DNA of 64,000 nt. It comes from Immundisolibacter sp. GTDB taxonomy: Bacteria > Pseudomonadota > Gammaproteobacteria > Immundisolibacterales > Immundisolibacteraceae. Below the pieces are notes generated by a model. That model ran no database searches, was not told the origin of the DNA, and saw nothing but the letters and a program-made list of their open reading frames with translations. This document shows positions 1 through 10,600 of this stretch, one piece after another. Position numbers and translations under genes: made by a program. Within the stretch, counting starts at the first letter, position 1. Every line of letters starts with the position of its first letter. The stretch lies in the NCBI RefSeq assembly GCF_014359565.1, contig NZ_JACIZD010000001.1, forward strand, positions 186,001 through 250,000, read 5' to 3'.

Positions 1-381
1 GACAGCTACAACGCCAATCCCTTGTCGGTGCGCGCGGCCATCGCCGTGCTGGCCGAGCTGCCCGGCGAGCGGCTGCTGGTGCTCGGCGACATGGGCGAAC
101 TGGGTGCCGACGCCGCGGCCCTGCACGCCGAGTGCGGCGCCGCCGCGCGGGCGGCCGGAATCGAGCACCTGATCACGCTGGGACCGCTGTCGGCACACGC
201 GGCGGCGGCATTTGGCGCCGGCGCTGTCGCCTGCCGTGAACTGGCGCAGCTTGTGGACGTCGCCGGCCGCCTGCTGCGAGCGGACGTGACCGTGCTGGTC
301 AAGGGCTCGCGCAGTGCCGGCATGGAACGTGTGGTGCAGGCGCTGGCCGCGCACGGCGCGGACGCGGGCGGGCTGCACTGA
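1..381 (+). CDS. murF: MurF, UDP-MurNAc-tripeptide:D-Ala-D-Ala ligase (3' end only)
   Basis: The C-terminal 126 residues of a Mur ligase; the gene begins left of the window. MurF adds the D-Ala-D-Ala dipeptide to UDP-MurNAc-tripeptide in the cytoplasm, the last soluble peptide step of peptidoglycan synthesis. The visible part opens with DSYNANPLS, matching the conserved MurF D-x-Y-N-A-N-P motif, and continues into the C-terminal Rossmann-like domain ([11 protein letters not shown]). Its TGA shares one base with the ATG of mraY, so the two are translationally coupled. The position directly before mraY is the standard dcw order and supports MurF rather than MurE. Confidence 0.95.
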   Translation, partial: DSYNANPLSVRAAIAVLAELPGERLLVLGDMGELGADAAALHAECGAAARAAGIEHLITLGPLSAHAAAAFGAGAVACRELAQLVDVAGRLLRADVTVLVKGSRSAGMERVVQALAAHGADAGGLH

Positions 382-1463
382 TGCTGTACCACCTGTTCGA
401 TGCCCTGAGCGATCAAATCAGCGGCTTCAACGCCTTTCGCTACATCACCCTGCGCGCCATCCTGGCGGCCCTGACGGCGCTGGTCATCTCGCTGGCCGCT
501 GGCGGGCCGGTGATCCGCTACCTGACGGCGCTGCGCCTTGGCCAGCAGGTGCGCACGGACGGGCCGCAGTCCCATCTTGGCAAGGCCGGCACGCCCACCA
601 TGGGCGGCGCGCTGATCCTGCTGGCGATCGCCGTCACCACGCTGCTGTGGGCGGACCTGCGCAGCGCCAAGGTGTGGATCGTGTTCGCGGTGGCGCTGGC
701 CACCGGCCTGATCGGCTGGCTGGACGATTACCTCAAGGTCACGCGCCGCAACTCGAAGGGCCTGAAGTCAAGGCACAAATTCCTGGGGCAGCTGGTGGTG
801 GGCATGGCCGCCGCACTGGCCATCTACAGCCTGGTGCGGGTGCCGGCCGAGACCGTGTACATCGTGCCGTTCATCAAGGACGCCACCTTCCATCTGGGCT
901 GGCTGTTCGTGCCGGCGAGCCTGTTGGTGATCGTCGGCTCCAGCAACGCGGTGAACCTCACCGACGGCCTGGACGGGCTGGCCATCCTGCCCACGGTGAT
1001 GGTGGCCGCGGCGCTGGGCGTGTTCGCCTACGTGGCCGGGCATCAGGTGTTCGCCCGCTATCTGGGCCTGCCGTTCGTGCCGGGCGCGGGGGAGCTGGCC
1101 ATCGTCTGTGGCGCCATGGTCGGCGCGGGCCTTGGCTTTTTGTGGTTCAACGCGTACCCGGCGCAGGTCTTCATGGGCGACGTCGGCGCCCTGGCGCTGG
1201 GCGCCACGTTGGGCACGGTGGCGGTGCTGATCCGCCAGGAACTGGTGCTGTTCATCATGGGCGGCGTGTTCGTGATGGAAACCGTGTCGGTGATGCTGCA
1301 GGTGGCCTCGTTCAAGCTCACCGGCAAGCGCATCTTTGCCATGGCGCCGCTGCACCACCACTTCGAGCTCAAGGGCTGGCCGGAACCGCGCGTGATCGTG
1401 CGCTTCTGGATCATCACCTTCATCCTGGTGCTGGTGGGTCTGGCCAGCCTGAAGATTCGCTGA
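381..1463 (+). CDS. mraY: MraY, phospho-MurNAc-pentapeptide translocase
   Basis: Integral membrane enzyme that transfers phospho-MurNAc-pentapeptide from UDP to undecaprenyl phosphate, giving lipid I. The 360-residue length equals that of the E. coli enzyme. Multiple hydrophobic segments alternate with conserved cytoplasmic loops: LDDYLK (about residues 114-119, catalytic Asp pair), [12 protein letters not shown] (189-200) and the histidine cluster PLHHHFE near residue 323. The ATG overlaps the murF stop by one base. It is inside the dcw operon with murD following after 4 bases. Confidence 0.98.
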   Translation: MLYHLFDALSDQISGFNAFRYITLRAILAALTALVISLAAGGPVIRYLTALRLGQQVRTDGPQSHLGKAGTPTMGGALILLAIAVTTLLWADLRSAKVWIVFAVALATGLIGWLDDYLKVTRRNSKGLKSRHKFLGQLVVGMAAALAIYSLVRVPAETVYIVPFIKDATFHLGWLFVPASLLVIVGSSNAVNLTDGLDGLAILPTVMVAAALGVFAYVAGHQVFARYLGLPFVPGAGELAIVCGAMVGAGLGFLWFNAYPAQVFMGDVGALALGATLGTVAVLIRQELVLFIMGGVFVMETVSVMLQVASFKLTGKRIFAMAPLHHHFELKGWPEPRVIVRFWIITFILVLVGLASLKIR

Positions 1464-1467
1464 CGGC

Positions 1468-2856
1468 ATGCACGCAGTGGCCTCACAACTGAAAAAACGC
1501 GTCCTGGTGGTCGGGGCCGGTGCCACGGGCCTGTCCTGCGTGCGCCACCTGTTGGCGCAGGGCTGCGAGGTACGGGTGCTCGACACGCGCCAGATTCCGC
1601 CCGGCCTGGCCGACTTGCGCCAGCTTGTGCCGGTCAGTGACATCTATCTGGGCGACTGGCCGGCGGCGGCGTTTGCCGGCGTGGACCAGATCGTCGTCAG
1701 CCCCGGCATCGGACTGGACAGCCCGGCGCTGGTCGATGCCGCCGCGCGCGGCCTGCCGCTGCTGGGCGACATTGAGCTGTTCGCCCGTGCCGTCAGGCGG
1801 CCGGTGCTGGCCATTACCGGCTCGAACGGCAAATCCACCGTCACCACCCTGGTCGGGCAGATGCTGAGCGGTGCCGGACGCTCGGTGGCGATGGGCGGCA
1901 ACCTGGGCACGCCGGCACTGGACCTGCTGGCCGAACCGACGCCGGATGCCTATGTGCTCGAGCTTTCGTCGTTCCAGCTGGAACGCACGGCGAGCCTGCG
2001 CCCGGCTGCCGCCTGCGTGCTGAACCTCAGTCCCGACCACATCGATCGCCACGGCAGCTTCGCCGCTTATGCCGCCGCCAAGGCGCGGGTACTGAACGGC
2101 GCCGCGGTGGCGGTGCTCAGCCGCGACGATGCGGGCGTCGCCGCACTGGCCGGCGGGCTCGGCGCTACCCAGCGGGTGGTCTGGTTCGGGCTCGGCGCGC
2201 CGACCGGCGCGAGCGATTTTGGTCTTCTCGAACACGACGGCGCGCCGTGGCTGGCGCGCGGCGACGAGGCGCTCCTGCCGGCGACGGCGCTGCGCCTGCC
2301 CGGCCGTCACAACATCGCCAATGCGCTGGCCGCGCTGGCACTGGTCGACGCGCTGGGCGTGCCGCTCGCGCAGGCGCTGCCGGCGCTTCGCGAATTTCCC
2401 GGCCTGCCGCATCGCACGCAGTGGGTCGCCGAGCATGGCAGCGTGGCCTGGTACGACGATTCCAAGGGCACCAACGTCGGCGCCACGCTGGCCGCCATCG
2501 AGGGTCTGGCGCCGACCCGGCCCACTGGCCGGCTGGTGCTGATCCTGGGCGGACAGGGCAAGGGCCAGGATTTCGCGCCGCTGCGCGGGGCGCTGGCCGC
2601 GCATGGCCGGGCGGCGGTGCTGATCGGCGAGGATGCCGCGTCGATCGCCGACGCCCTGGGCGACGCCGTGCCGATCCAGCGCGCCGCCGACATGGATGCC
2701 GCGGTGGCGGCCGCCGCCGCGCTGGCCAAGCCGGGCGATGGCGTGCTGCTGTCGCCGGCCTGCGCCAGTTTGGACATGTTCAGCGGCTACGCCGCCCGGG
2801 GCGAGGCCTTCGTGCGCGCCGTGCGGGCGCTCGCCGGGGTGATCACCGATGGGTAG
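1468..2856 (+). CDS. murD: MurD, UDP-MurNAc-L-Ala:D-Glu ligase
   Basis: Cytoplasmic ATP-dependent ligase adding D-glutamate to UDP-MurNAc-L-alanine. It has an N-terminal Rossmann domain (VVGAGATG, about residues 14-21), the Mur ligase P-loop GSNGKST (118-124), and the C-terminal signature YDDSKGTNVGAT. Length 462 is normal (E. coli 438). The start at 1468 lies four bases after mraY. A later start is possible, because the glycine-rich motif begins only about 14 residues in. The 3' end overlaps ftsW by 8 bases. Confidence 0.97.
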   Translation: MHAVASQLKKRVLVVGAGATGLSCVRHLLAQGCEVRVLDTRQIPPGLADLRQLVPVSDIYLGDWPAAAFAGVDQIVVSPGIGLDSPALVDAAARGLPLLGDIELFARAVRRPVLAITGSNGKSTVTTLVGQMLSGAGRSVAMGGNLGTPALDLLAEPTPDAYVLELSSFQLERTASLRPAAACVLNLSPDHIDRHGSFAAYAAAKARVLNGAAVAVLSRDDAGVAALAGGLGATQRVVWFGLGAPTGASDFGLLEHDGAPWLARGDEALLPATALRLPGRHNIANALAALALVDALGVPLAQALPALREFPGLPHRTQWVAEHGSVAWYDDSKGTNVGATLAAIEGLAPTRPTGRLVLILGGQGKGQDFAPLRGALAAHGRAAVLIGEDAASIADALGDAVPIQRAADMDAAVAAAAALAKPGDGVLLSPACASLDMFSGYAARGEAFVRAVRALAGVITDG

Positions 2857-4057
2857 CATCGACACTGCTGCCCGCGCACCGGTCCCGGCCGCCGCCGGCC
2901 TGCGCGGTCCGGCCGAGTGGGATTTCGCGCTGCTGGGCGTGGCCGCCCTGCTGGCGGCGCTGGGGCTGATCGCCGTGTATTCGGCTTCGATCACGGTCGC
3001 CGCCCGCAGCGTCGGCGACAGCGAGTACTACCTGCAGCGGCAGGCGATGTATCTGGCCCTGGGTGTGCTGGGTGGGTATTTCTTCACCCAGACGCGGCTG
3101 GTGTTGTGGCATCGCCTGGCCGGTTTTGCGGTGCTGGGCGCCACCGTGCTGCTGGTGCTGGTACTGCTGCCGGGCCTGGGCATCGAGGTCAACGGCGCCG
3201 CCCGCTGGCTGGGCGGCGGTGGTCTGCGCGTGCAACCGTCGGAACTGGCCAAGCTCGCCTTTCTGATGTTCGCCGCCGCCCGTCTGTCGGAGGCCGACAC
3301 GCCCGAGTTGCTGCGCGAGCGCATGCTGGTGATCCTGGTCAGTCTTGGCATCATCGGTGCGTTGCTGCTGGCGGAGCCGGATTTCGGCAGTTTCGTGGTG
3401 CTGGCGGCGGCCACCGGCGGTTTGCTGTTCCTGTATGGCGTGCGCTGGCTGTATTTCATCGGCCTGGGCGCGACCGGCCTGGCGGCGCTGGCGGCGCTGG
3501 CGGTCGCCTCGCCCTACCGCCTGGCGCGGCTGACCAATTTCCTGCACCCCTGGGACGACCCATTCGGCGCCGGCTTTCAGCTCACGCAGGCGCTGATCGC
3601 CTTCGGGCGCGGCGGCTGGTTCGGCGTGGGTCTTGGCAACAGCGTGCAGAAGCTGTTCTACCTGCCGGAGGCGCACACCGATTTCCTGCTCGCCGTGCTG
3701 GCGGAGGAACTGGGCCTGTTCGCGGTGCTGGGCGTGATCGGCCTGTTCGGCTTTCTGGTGATACGGGCGTTCACCATCGCCCGCCGCGCGGCCGCCAACG
3801 GCGACGGTTTCGCCGCGCTGCTGGGCTACGGCCTGGGCCTGACGATCGGCTTTCAGGCCTTCGTGAACCTGGGCGTGAACATGGGTGTGCTGCCGACCAA
3901 GGGCCTGACGCTGCCGCTGATGAGCTACGGCGGCACCAGCCTGGTGGTCAGCTGCCTGCAGATCGCGCTGCTGCTGCGCATCGACCACGAGCAGCGGATG
4001 CGCCGTGGTGTCAACGGCGCGCCGGCCATGACGGCGCAGCGCCGGGGGCGGCACTGA
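2849..4057 (+). CDS. ftsW: FtsW, SEDS-family septal peptidoglycan polymerase
   Basis: Polytopic membrane protein of the SEDS family (402 residues), the glycan polymerase of the divisome, working with FtsI. About ten hydrophobic segments are visible, plus the family features GNSVQKLFYLPEAHTDFL and the C-terminal GLTLPLMSYGGTS. Lying between murD and murG distinguishes it from RodA, which normally sits with mrdA. The ATG overlaps the end of murD by 8 bases, and the TGA shares one base with the murG ATG. Confidence 0.96.
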   Translation: MGSIDTAARAPVPAAAGLRGPAEWDFALLGVAALLAALGLIAVYSASITVAARSVGDSEYYLQRQAMYLALGVLGGYFFTQTRLVLWHRLAGFAVLGATVLLVLVLLPGLGIEVNGAARWLGGGGLRVQPSELAKLAFLMFAAARLSEADTPELLRERMLVILVSLGIIGALLLAEPDFGSFVVLAAATGGLLFLYGVRWLYFIGLGATGLAALAALAVASPYRLARLTNFLHPWDDPFGAGFQLTQALIAFGRGGWFGVGLGNSVQKLFYLPEAHTDFLLAVLAEELGLFAVLGVIGLFGFLVIRAFTIARRAAANGDGFAALLGYGLGLTIGFQAFVNLGVNMGVLPTKGLTLPLMSYGGTSLVVSCLQIALLLRIDHEQRMRRGVNGAPAMTAQRRGRH

Positions 4058-5127
4058 TGCAGGTGCTGATCATGGCCGGCGGCACCGGCGGGCATGTGAT
4101 GCCGGCGCTGGCGGTGGCCCGCGAGCTGCGCGTGCAGGGTCACGACGTGCGCTGGCTGGGAACCGCGACGGGGCTCGAGGCGCGCGCCGTGCCGGCGGCC
4201 GGCATCGAGCTGTTCACGCTGCCGGTGGCCGGCCTGCGCGGCACCGGCGCGCGGCGCTACCTGTCGGCACCGGCGGGCCTGCTGCGGGCGCTGGCGCAGG
4301 CCATCGGGCTGCTGCGCCGGCTGCGCCCGGATGCGGTGCTGGGCCTGGGTGGGTACGCCTCCGGACCCGGTGGCGTGGCGGCCTTCTTGCTGCGCAGGCC
4401 GCTGGTGATCCACGAGCAGAACGCCCGCCCGGGCCTCACCAACCGCCTGCTGGCGCGTCTGGCGCAGCGCGTCCTGGCCGGCTTTCCGGGTGTGCGCCTG
4501 GCCGGACGGGCGGCCGAATTCACCGGCAACCCGGTGCGCGGCGAGTTGCTCGACCTGCCGCCGCCCGGGGAGCGCCTGAGCGCTGCGCCGCGCCTGCTGG
4601 TGCTCGGCGGCAGCCAGGGCGCGCAGGCCATCAATGCGGTCGTGCCGCAGGCGCTGGAGCTGCTCAAGCAAAGCGGCGTGCCGCTGCCGCAGGTGCGCCA
4701 CCAGGCCGGACGGCAGCACGCCCAAGCGGTGACGGCCGATTACCGCGCGCGCGGCGTGACGGCCACGGTCGATGGCTTCATCGACGACATGGCGGCCGCC
4801 TACGGCGCGGCGGATCTGGCCATCTGCCGGGCTGGCGCGCTGACCGTGGCCGAGCTGTGCGCGGTCGGCCTGGGCGCGTTGCTGATCCCCTTCCCGCACG
4901 CGGCCGACGATCACCAGACCGCCAATGCCCGCTACCTGGCAGGCGCCGACGCCGCCGTGCTGCTGCCGCAGGCGGACCTGACGCCGCTGCGCCTGGCCGA
5001 GCTGCTCGGATCGCTGCTGGCCGATCCGGCGCGGCGCCTGGCGATGGCCGAGGCGGCGCGCCGCCTGGCGCGGCCCGACGCCGCGCGCCGCGTGGCGGCG
5101 GCCTGCCTGGAGGCCGCCCATGCGTGA
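4057..5127 (+). CDS. murG: MurG, UDP-GlcNAc transferase making lipid II
   Basis: Peripheral inner-membrane GT-B glycosyltransferase that adds GlcNAc to lipid I. The protein (356 residues) starts with [19 protein letters not shown], containing the diagnostic G-x-G-G-H donor/acceptor loop. It continues with [22 protein letters not shown] and the UDP-GlcNAc-binding [11 protein letters not shown] region. The chosen ATG shares a base with the ftsW stop. The same frame stays open far upstream inside ftsW, but that upstream part is only a shadow of ftsW. It overlaps murC by 8 bases. Confidence 0.97.
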   Translation: MQVLIMAGGTGGHVMPALAVARELRVQGHDVRWLGTATGLEARAVPAAGIELFTLPVAGLRGTGARRYLSAPAGLLRALAQAIGLLRRLRPDAVLGLGGYASGPGGVAAFLLRRPLVIHEQNARPGLTNRLLARLAQRVLAGFPGVRLAGRAAEFTGNPVRGELLDLPPPGERLSAAPRLLVLGGSQGAQAINAVVPQALELLKQSGVPLPQVRHQAGRQHAQAVTADYRARGVTATVDGFIDDMAAAYGAADLAICRAGALTVAELCAVGLGALLIPFPHAADDHQTANARYLAGADAAVLLPQADLTPLRLAELLGSLLADPARRLAMAEAARRLARPDAARRVAAACLEAAHA

Positions 5128-6517
5128 TCGGGTGCGGCACATCCATCTGGTCGGCATCGGTGGCTCGGGCATGAGCGGCATCGCCGAGGTGCTGCTGAAC
5201 CAGGGCTACCGGGTCTCCGGTTCGGACCTTGGCCTGAGCGCCGCGGCCGAGCGCTTGCAGGCGCTCGGTGCGCAGGTGCAGCGCGGTCACGCGGCCAGTA
5301 ACATCGACGGCGCCGACGTGGTGGTGGTGTCGACCGCCGTGCCACCAGACAACGTCGAGATCACCGCCGCCCGCGCCCGCGGCGTGCCGGTGGTGCCGCG
5401 CGCCACCATGCTGGCCGAGCTGATGCGCCTGAAGGACGGCATCGCCATCGCCGGCACCCACGGCAAGACCACCACCACCAGCCTGGTGGCGCACCTGCTG
5501 GCGCAGGGTGGGCTGGATCCGACCTTCATCATCGGCGGCCGGGTCAATGCGCTCGGCTCCGGGGCGCGCGTGGGCGCCGGCCGCTACCTGGTGGTCGAGG
5601 CCGACGAATCGGACGCGTCCTTTTTGCACCTGAACCCGATCCTGGCGGTGGTCACCAACATCGACCAGGACCACATGGACACCTACGGCGGCGACCCGGC
5701 GCGCCTGCGCCAGGCCTTCGTGGAGTTCCTGCAGCGCCTGCCCTTCTATGGCCTGGCCGTGCTGTGCCAGGACGATGCGGGGCTGATGGCGCTGCGCCCA
5801 CAAATCGGCCGATCGGTAGTGACTTACGGCCTGAGGCCGGATGCCGACCTGCATGCCGACGCGGTCACCCAGGATGGTCTGCGCATGCACTTCACGGCCC
5901 GCGCCGCGGGTCGCGCGCCGCTGGCGGTGACGCTGAACCTGCCCGGCCTGCACAACGTGCAAAACGCCCTGGCGGCGATCGCCATTGCCCGCGAGGTGGG
6001 CGTGGACGATGCCGCCATCGCACGGGGACTGGCGAGCTTCGAGGGCATCGGCCGGCGCCTGCAGCACCTTGCCGACGGCGCGCTGGACGGCAAGCACCTC
6101 ACCCTGATCGACGACTACGGCCACCACCCGCGCGAGCTGCAGGCGACGCTGGACGCCGTGCGCGGCGCCTATCCCGGCCGGCGCCTGCTGACCGTGTTCC
6201 AGCCGCACCGCTACACCCGCACGCGCGATCTGCTGGACGATTTTGCCGCCGTGCTGTCGGCCGGCACCGACGCGCTGCTGCTGTGTGAGGTCTACGCCGC
6301 CGGCGAGGCGCCGATCGCCGGTGCCGATGGCCGCGCCCTGGCGCGTGCCATCCGCGGCCGCGGGCGCATCGAGCCGGTGTTCGTGGAGCACTTGGCCGAC
6401 CTGCCGCACAGCCTGGCGGCGGTGCTGCAGGACGGCGATGTGGTGCTCACGCTGGGCGCCGGCAGCATCGGTCAGGCCGCGGCGGCGCTCGCCAGCCGCA
6501 TCGCGGGGGCCGCATGA
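5120..6517 (+). CDS. murC: MurC, UDP-MurNAc:L-Ala ligase
   Basis: Cytoplasmic ATP-dependent ligase that attaches L-alanine to UDP-MurNAc, the first peptide-forming step. The 465-residue protein has the N-terminal [11 protein letters not shown] dinucleotide-type fold (about residues 12-22), the P-loop GTHGKTTTT (112-120), EADESDASF, and the C-terminal DDYGHHPRE motif of MurC. Start and stop overlap murG (8 bases) and murB (4 bases, ATGA), indicating coupled translation in the dcw operon. Confidence 0.97.
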   Translation: MRDRVRHIHLVGIGGSGMSGIAEVLLNQGYRVSGSDLGLSAAAERLQALGAQVQRGHAASNIDGADVVVVSTAVPPDNVEITAARARGVPVVPRATMLAELMRLKDGIAIAGTHGKTTTTSLVAHLLAQGGLDPTFIIGGRVNALGSGARVGAGRYLVVEADESDASFLHLNPILAVVTNIDQDHMDTYGGDPARLRQAFVEFLQRLPFYGLAVLCQDDAGLMALRPQIGRSVVTYGLRPDADLHADAVTQDGLRMHFTARAAGRAPLAVTLNLPGLHNVQNALAAIAIAREVGVDDAAIARGLASFEGIGRRLQHLADGALDGKHLTLIDDYGHHPRELQATLDAVRGAYPGRRLLTVFQPHRYTRTRDLLDDFAAVLSAGTDALLLCEVYAAGEAPIAGADGRALARAIRGRGRIEPVFVEHLADLPHSLAAVLQDGDVVLTLGAGSIGQAAAALASRIAGAA

Positions 6518-7407
6518 ACGCCGCCGCTCACGCCGACCGGCCGGCCGTGCGTCGCCACGAGCCGATGGCCCGGCACACCAGCTGGCGCGTCGGCGGGCCG
6601 GCCGACATTTATTGCGAGCCGCAGAACCTGCCCGAATTGCAGGCATTCCTGGCCGAGCTGCCGGCCGATGTGCCGCTGCTGTGGATCGGCCTTGGCAGCA
6701 ATCTGCTGGTACGCGACGGCGGCTTTCGCGGCGCGGTGGTGTGCCTGGGCAAGGGCTTTGCGCAGATCGAAACGCTGCCCGATGGCGGACTGCGGGCCGG
6801 CGCCGGCCTGCCCTGCGCCAGGCTTGCCCAGCATTGCGGGCGCGCGGGCCTGGCCGGCGGCGAGTTCCTGGCCGGCATTCCCGGCACGGTCGGCGGGGCG
6901 CTGGCCATGAATGCCGGCGCTCACGGCGGCGAGACCTGGCAGCGCGTCGCTGCCGTGCAGACCATCGACCGCGCCGGCACGCTGCACCGGCGCCTGCCGG
7001 ACGCCTACCGCATCGCCTACCGCAGCGTCAGCGGCCCGCCGGGCGAGGGTTTCGTGGCGGCCGAATTCGCCTTCGAGGCCGCGCCCGTCGAACGCGTGCA
7101 GGCGGCCATCCACGCCCTGCTGCGCCGCCGCGCCGCGACCCAGCCCCTGCGACTGGCCAATGCCGGATCGGTATTCCGCAACCCGCCGGGCGATTTCGCC
7201 GCCCGGCTGATCGAGGCGGCGGGCCTGAAGGGCCTGACCTGCGGCCGGGCGCAGGTGTCCGAGCTGCACGCCAATTTCATCGTCAACCTTGGCGGCGCCC
7301 GCGCGGCCGACATCGAATCCCTGATCGACACCGTGCAGGCGCGGGTCGAGGCCGCCAGCGGCGTGCGTCTGGAGCCGGAAGTGCGGCGCGTCGGAGAGGC
7401 CAGCTGA
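6514..7407 (+). CDS. murB: MurB, UDP-enolpyruvyl-GlcNAc reductase
   Basis: FAD- and NADPH-dependent cytoplasmic enzyme reducing enolpyruvyl-UDP-GlcNAc to UDP-MurNAc. The FAD-binding segments [12 protein letters not shown] (about 20-31) and [10 protein letters not shown] (61-70) are clear. NAGSVFRNP near residue 220 carries the catalytic serine, and LEPEVRRVG at the C-terminus carries the catalytic glutamate. At 297 residues, with the catalytic serine in an SVFRNP context, it looks like the short type II form rather than the longer E. coli type I form. It overlaps murC by 4 bases and ddl by 1. Confidence 0.96.
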   Translation: MNAAAHADRPAVRRHEPMARHTSWRVGGPADIYCEPQNLPELQAFLAELPADVPLLWIGLGSNLLVRDGGFRGAVVCLGKGFAQIETLPDGGLRAGAGLPCARLAQHCGRAGLAGGEFLAGIPGTVGGALAMNAGAHGGETWQRVAAVQTIDRAGTLHRRLPDAYRIAYRSVSGPPGEGFVAAEFAFEAAPVERVQAAIHALLRRRAATQPLRLANAGSVFRNPPGDFAARLIEAAGLKGLTCGRAQVSELHANFIVNLGGARAADIESLIDTVQARVEAASGVRLEPEVRRVGEAS

Positions 7408-8378
7408 TGCGCGCGCCACAGAATTACGGACGGGTGGCGGTGCTCTACGGCGGCCGTTCGGCCGAGCGCGAGGTGTCGCTCAAGAGCGGCGCGGCGGCCC
7501 TGGCCGCACTGCGGCAGGCCGGCGTGGATGCGGTCGGTATCGACGCTGCCGCGCCGGATCTGCTGGCGCAGCTGACCGCTGGCGGATTTGCGCGCGCCTT
7601 CATCGCGCTGCACGGGCGCGGCGGCGAGGACGGCACCCTGCAGGGCGCGCTCGACTGGCTGGGCCTGCCCTACACCGGCTCCGGCGTGCTCGGCTCGGCA
7701 CTGGCCATGGACAAGCAACGCGCCAAGCAGGTGTGGCAGGGCTGCGGCTTGCCGACTGCGCCGTATGCCCTGGCCGGACCGGACAGCGATTGGGACGCGC
7801 TGGCGGCGCGCCTGGGCTTGCCGCTGATGGTGAAGCCCTCCCGTGAGGGCTCGAGCATCGGCATGAGCAAGGTCGAGCGCGCCGCCGACCTGCCAGCGGC
7901 CGTGGCAGCGGCGATGGCCCACGATCCGCGGGTGCTGATCGAACGGTTCATCGGCGGCGGCGAGTACACCGTCGGCATCGTCGGCAACCGCGTGCTGCCG
8001 GCCATCAAGCTCGAAACGGATCGCGCCTTCTACGACTACGAAGCCAAGTACCTGCGCGACGACACCCGCTATCTGTGCCCGTGCGGGCTGCCGGTGGCGC
8101 AGGAACGCGCCCTGCAGCAGCTGGCGCTGGACGCGTTCGCGGCGCTGGACTGTTTCGGCTGGGGCCGGGTCGACCTGCTGCTGGACGACAGCGGCGCGCC
8201 GTACCTGATGGAGGCCAACACCGTGCCGGGCCTGACCGACCACTCGCTGGTGCCGATGGCGGCGCGCGCGGTGGGAATGGATTTCGGCCAGCTGATGCTG
8301 GCGATCCTGGACACCAGCCTGCACCAGCCGCAGGCCGCGCCGCGGCTGTTGGTGGCCGGGGAACAGGCCGATGTTTAG
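7407..8378 (+). CDS. ddlB: D-alanine:D-alanine ligase (DdlB type)
   Basis: ATP-grasp ligase producing the D-Ala-D-Ala dipeptide used by MurF. The 323-residue protein shows [13 protein letters not shown] near the N-terminus, [16 protein letters not shown], the ATP-binding [16 protein letters not shown], and the C-terminal [15 protein letters not shown] with metal-binding residues. The chosen ATG shares a base with the murB stop. Location between murB and ftsQ is the canonical dcw position of ddlB. The 3' end overlaps ftsQ by 8 bases. Confidence 0.97.
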   Translation: MRAPQNYGRVAVLYGGRSAEREVSLKSGAAALAALRQAGVDAVGIDAAAPDLLAQLTAGGFARAFIALHGRGGEDGTLQGALDWLGLPYTGSGVLGSALAMDKQRAKQVWQGCGLPTAPYALAGPDSDWDALAARLGLPLMVKPSREGSSIGMSKVERAADLPAAVAAAMAHDPRVLIERFIGGGEYTVGIVGNRVLPAIKLETDRAFYDYEAKYLRDDTRYLCPCGLPVAQERALQQLALDAFAALDCFGWGRVDLLLDDSGAPYLMEANTVPGLTDHSLVPMAARAVGMDFGQLMLAILDTSLHQPQAAPRLLVAGEQADV

Positions 8379-9252
8379 GGCACCGCCTCCGCCGCGCCCG
8401 CTGTACCAGTCCATCGGTGCGGCCTCGCTGCCGCGTCAGGGCGCCCGGCCGCAGCGGCGCGGCGCCCGCCTGCGCCCGCCAACGCTGCGCGAACAGGCGA
8501 CGGTGTGGCTGGCAACCGCGCGCCAGATCGGGCACTGGGCGTGGCGGTTGGGTCTTGCCGCATTGCTGCTGGCGGCCATGGTCGGCGGCGCCCGGGGCCT
8601 GGCGTGGATCACCGACCCGGCGCGCTTTCCGCTGACCACGGTGGAGATCACCGGCGACCTGGATCACGTCGACCGGGCGGCGCTGCAAGGGCGTCTGCTG
8701 CCGGCCGCCGCGGGCGGCTTCTTCAGCGTGGACGTGGCGGCCGTGGCCGAGGCCGCGCGGCACGAGCCGTGGGTCAAGCGCGCCCTGGTGCGCCGCGTGT
8801 GGCCGGACAAACTGGTGGTGCAGATCGTCGGCCACCGGGCCATCGCCCGCTGGGGCGACGGCGGCCTGCTCAGCGACAGCGGCGAGGTGTTTGCGGTCGC
8901 CGGACCGCTGCCGGAGGCCTTGCCCCTGCTCAGCGGCCCCGCCGGTGCGCGGCCGCAGCGGGTGTTTGCCGACTACCAGCGCTTCAGCCGCCTGCTGGAG
9001 GGCCTGCCACCGGTGCGCGAGGTGCGTCAGGAGGCCCGTGGCGCCTGGCACATCGGGCTTGCCAACGGCATGACCATCACCGCCGGCCGCAAGGACGTGG
9101 CCGGCCGCCTGAAGCGCTTCGCGGCCGTCTACCGCAGCCGCCTGGCGGGCGTTGCGCCGCCGCTCGAAAGCGTGGACTTGCGCTACAGCGACGGCTTTGC
9201 GGTGCGCTTCAAACCGCCTTCCGAACCCGACCGCAAGGTCATGGATTTATGA
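8371..9252 (+). CDS. ftsQ: FtsQ, divisome assembly protein
   Basis: Bitopic inner-membrane protein linking early and late division proteins through FtsB/FtsL. The 293-residue product has a basic, proline-rich cytoplasmic tail (about 1-55), one hydrophobic segment (about 57-72), and a periplasmic POTRA domain starting near residue 88 ([13 protein letters not shown]), followed by the FtsQ beta domain. There is a 4-base overlap with ftsA (ATGA). Sequence conservation in this family is low, but position and topology are decisive. Confidence 0.94.
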   Translation: MFRAPPPPRPLYQSIGAASLPRQGARPQRRGARLRPPTLREQATVWLATARQIGHWAWRLGLAALLLAAMVGGARGLAWITDPARFPLTTVEITGDLDHVDRAALQGRLLPAAAGGFFSVDVAAVAEAARHEPWVKRALVRRVWPDKLVVQIVGHRAIARWGDGGLLSDSGEVFAVAGPLPEALPLLSGPAGARPQRVFADYQRFSRLLEGLPPVREVRQEARGAWHIGLANGMTITAGRKDVAGRLKRFAAVYRSRLAGVAPPLESVDLRYSDGFAVRFKPPSEPDRKVMDL

Positions 9253-10484
9253 GCAAGAAACAGGACAAGCGGCTGATTGCCGGCATGGACATCGGCACCT
9301 CCAAGATCGTCACCCTGGTCGGCGAGGTGACGCCCGAGGGCGAGCTTGAAATCATCGGCCTTGGCACGCACCCCTCGCGCGGGCTCAAGAAAGGCGTGGT
9401 GGTGAACATCGAATCGACGGTCGCTTCCATGCAGCGGGCGGTCGAGGAAGCCGAGCTGATGGCCGGCTGCCAGATTCATTCGGTCTATGCCGGCATCGCC
9501 GGCAGCCACATCCGCAGCATCAACTCGAACGGCATCGTTGCCATCCGCGACCGCGAAGTCACGCAGGCCGACGTCGACCGGGTGCTGGACGCCGCCAAGG
9601 CGGTGGCCATCCCGATGGACCAGCGCATCGTGCACGTGCTGCCGCAGGAGTTCGTGATCGACGAGCAGGAGGGCATCCGCCAGCCGGTGGGCATGTCCGG
9701 CGTGCGCCTGGAGGCGCGCGTGCACATCGTCACCGCCGCCGTCAGCGCCATGCAGAACATCGTCAAGTGCGTGCGCCGCTGCGGCCTGGAAGTGGACGAG
9801 CTGGTGCTCGAGCAGGTCGCCTCCAGCCATTCGGTGCTCACCGACGACGAGATGGAACTGGGCGTGTGCCTGGTCGACATCGGCGGCGGCACCACCGACA
9901 TCGCGGTGTTCATCGGCGGCTCGATCGCACACACGGCGGTGATCCCGATCGCCGGCGATCAGGTCACCAACGACATCGCCGTGGCGCTGCGCACGCCGAC
10001 CCAGTTCGCCGAGGAAATCAAGGTCAAGTACGCCTGCGCGCTGCGCCAGCTGGCCGGCGCCGACGACACCATCGAGGTGCCCAGCGTCGGCGACCGGGCG
10101 CCGCGGCGCCTGTCCCGGCAAACGCTGGCCGAGGTGGTCGAGCCGCGCTACGAGGAGCTGCTGCGCCTGGTGCAGGCCGAGCTGCGGCGCAGCGGCTTTC
10201 AGGATCTGATCGCCGCCGGCGTGGTGCTGACCGGCGGCAGTTCCAAGATGGAAGGCGTGGTCGACCTGGCAGAGGAAATCTTTCACACGCCGGTGCGGCT
10301 GGGTCTGCCGCACCGGGTCAGCGGGCTGGTGGACGTGGTGCGCAACCCGATCCACGCCACCGGCGTCGGACTGCTGCTGTACGCGCTCGAACAGCGCGCC
10401 ACGCAGGAGCCGTCGCGGCGCAGCTTGAGCAGTTTCAACGGCATTTGGGCGAAGGTCAAAACCTGGTTTCAGGGGGGCGTATGA
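9249..10484 (+). CDS. ftsA: FtsA, actin-like membrane anchor of the Z ring
   Basis: Actin-fold ATPase that tethers FtsZ to the membrane and recruits late division proteins. The 411-residue protein contains the phosphate-1 motif [15 protein letters not shown], the phosphate-2 motif [12 protein letters not shown], and [12 protein letters not shown]. The C-terminal [12 protein letters not shown] is the amphipathic membrane-targeting helix. The start overlaps the ftsQ stop. An ATG overlapping the ftsA stop (10481) is in frame with ftsZ; see the ftsZ entry. Confidence 0.98.
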   Translation: MSKKQDKRLIAGMDIGTSKIVTLVGEVTPEGELEIIGLGTHPSRGLKKGVVVNIESTVASMQRAVEEAELMAGCQIHSVYAGIAGSHIRSINSNGIVAIRDREVTQADVDRVLDAAKAVAIPMDQRIVHVLPQEFVIDEQEGIRQPVGMSGVRLEARVHIVTAAVSAMQNIVKCVRRCGLEVDELVLEQVASSHSVLTDDEMELGVCLVDIGGGTTDIAVFIGGSIAHTAVIPIAGDQVTNDIAVALRTPTQFAEEIKVKYACALRQLAGADDTIEVPSVGDRAPRRLSRQTLAEVVEPRYEELLRLVQAELRRSGFQDLIAAGVVLTGGSSKMEGVVDLAEEIFHTPVRLGLPHRVSGLVDVVRNPIHATGVGLLLYALEQRATQEPSRRSLSSFNGIWAKVKTWFQGGV

Positions 10485-10600
10485 CGATTCTGGGCGACAG
10501 AGGCAAGGGCAAAGGCAGGGGCGAGGCACGCGACACGATTCTTGGCCGGGGACCGGGCGGTTCTCGCGGTAAGCTACTGGACACCGGGGGCAGCACGAAC

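Noticed and set aside
2917-5127. A single 736-residue protein spanning ftsW and murG
   Set aside because: The upstream half is an out-of-frame reading of ftsW. MurG similarity begins exactly at the ATG at 4057.
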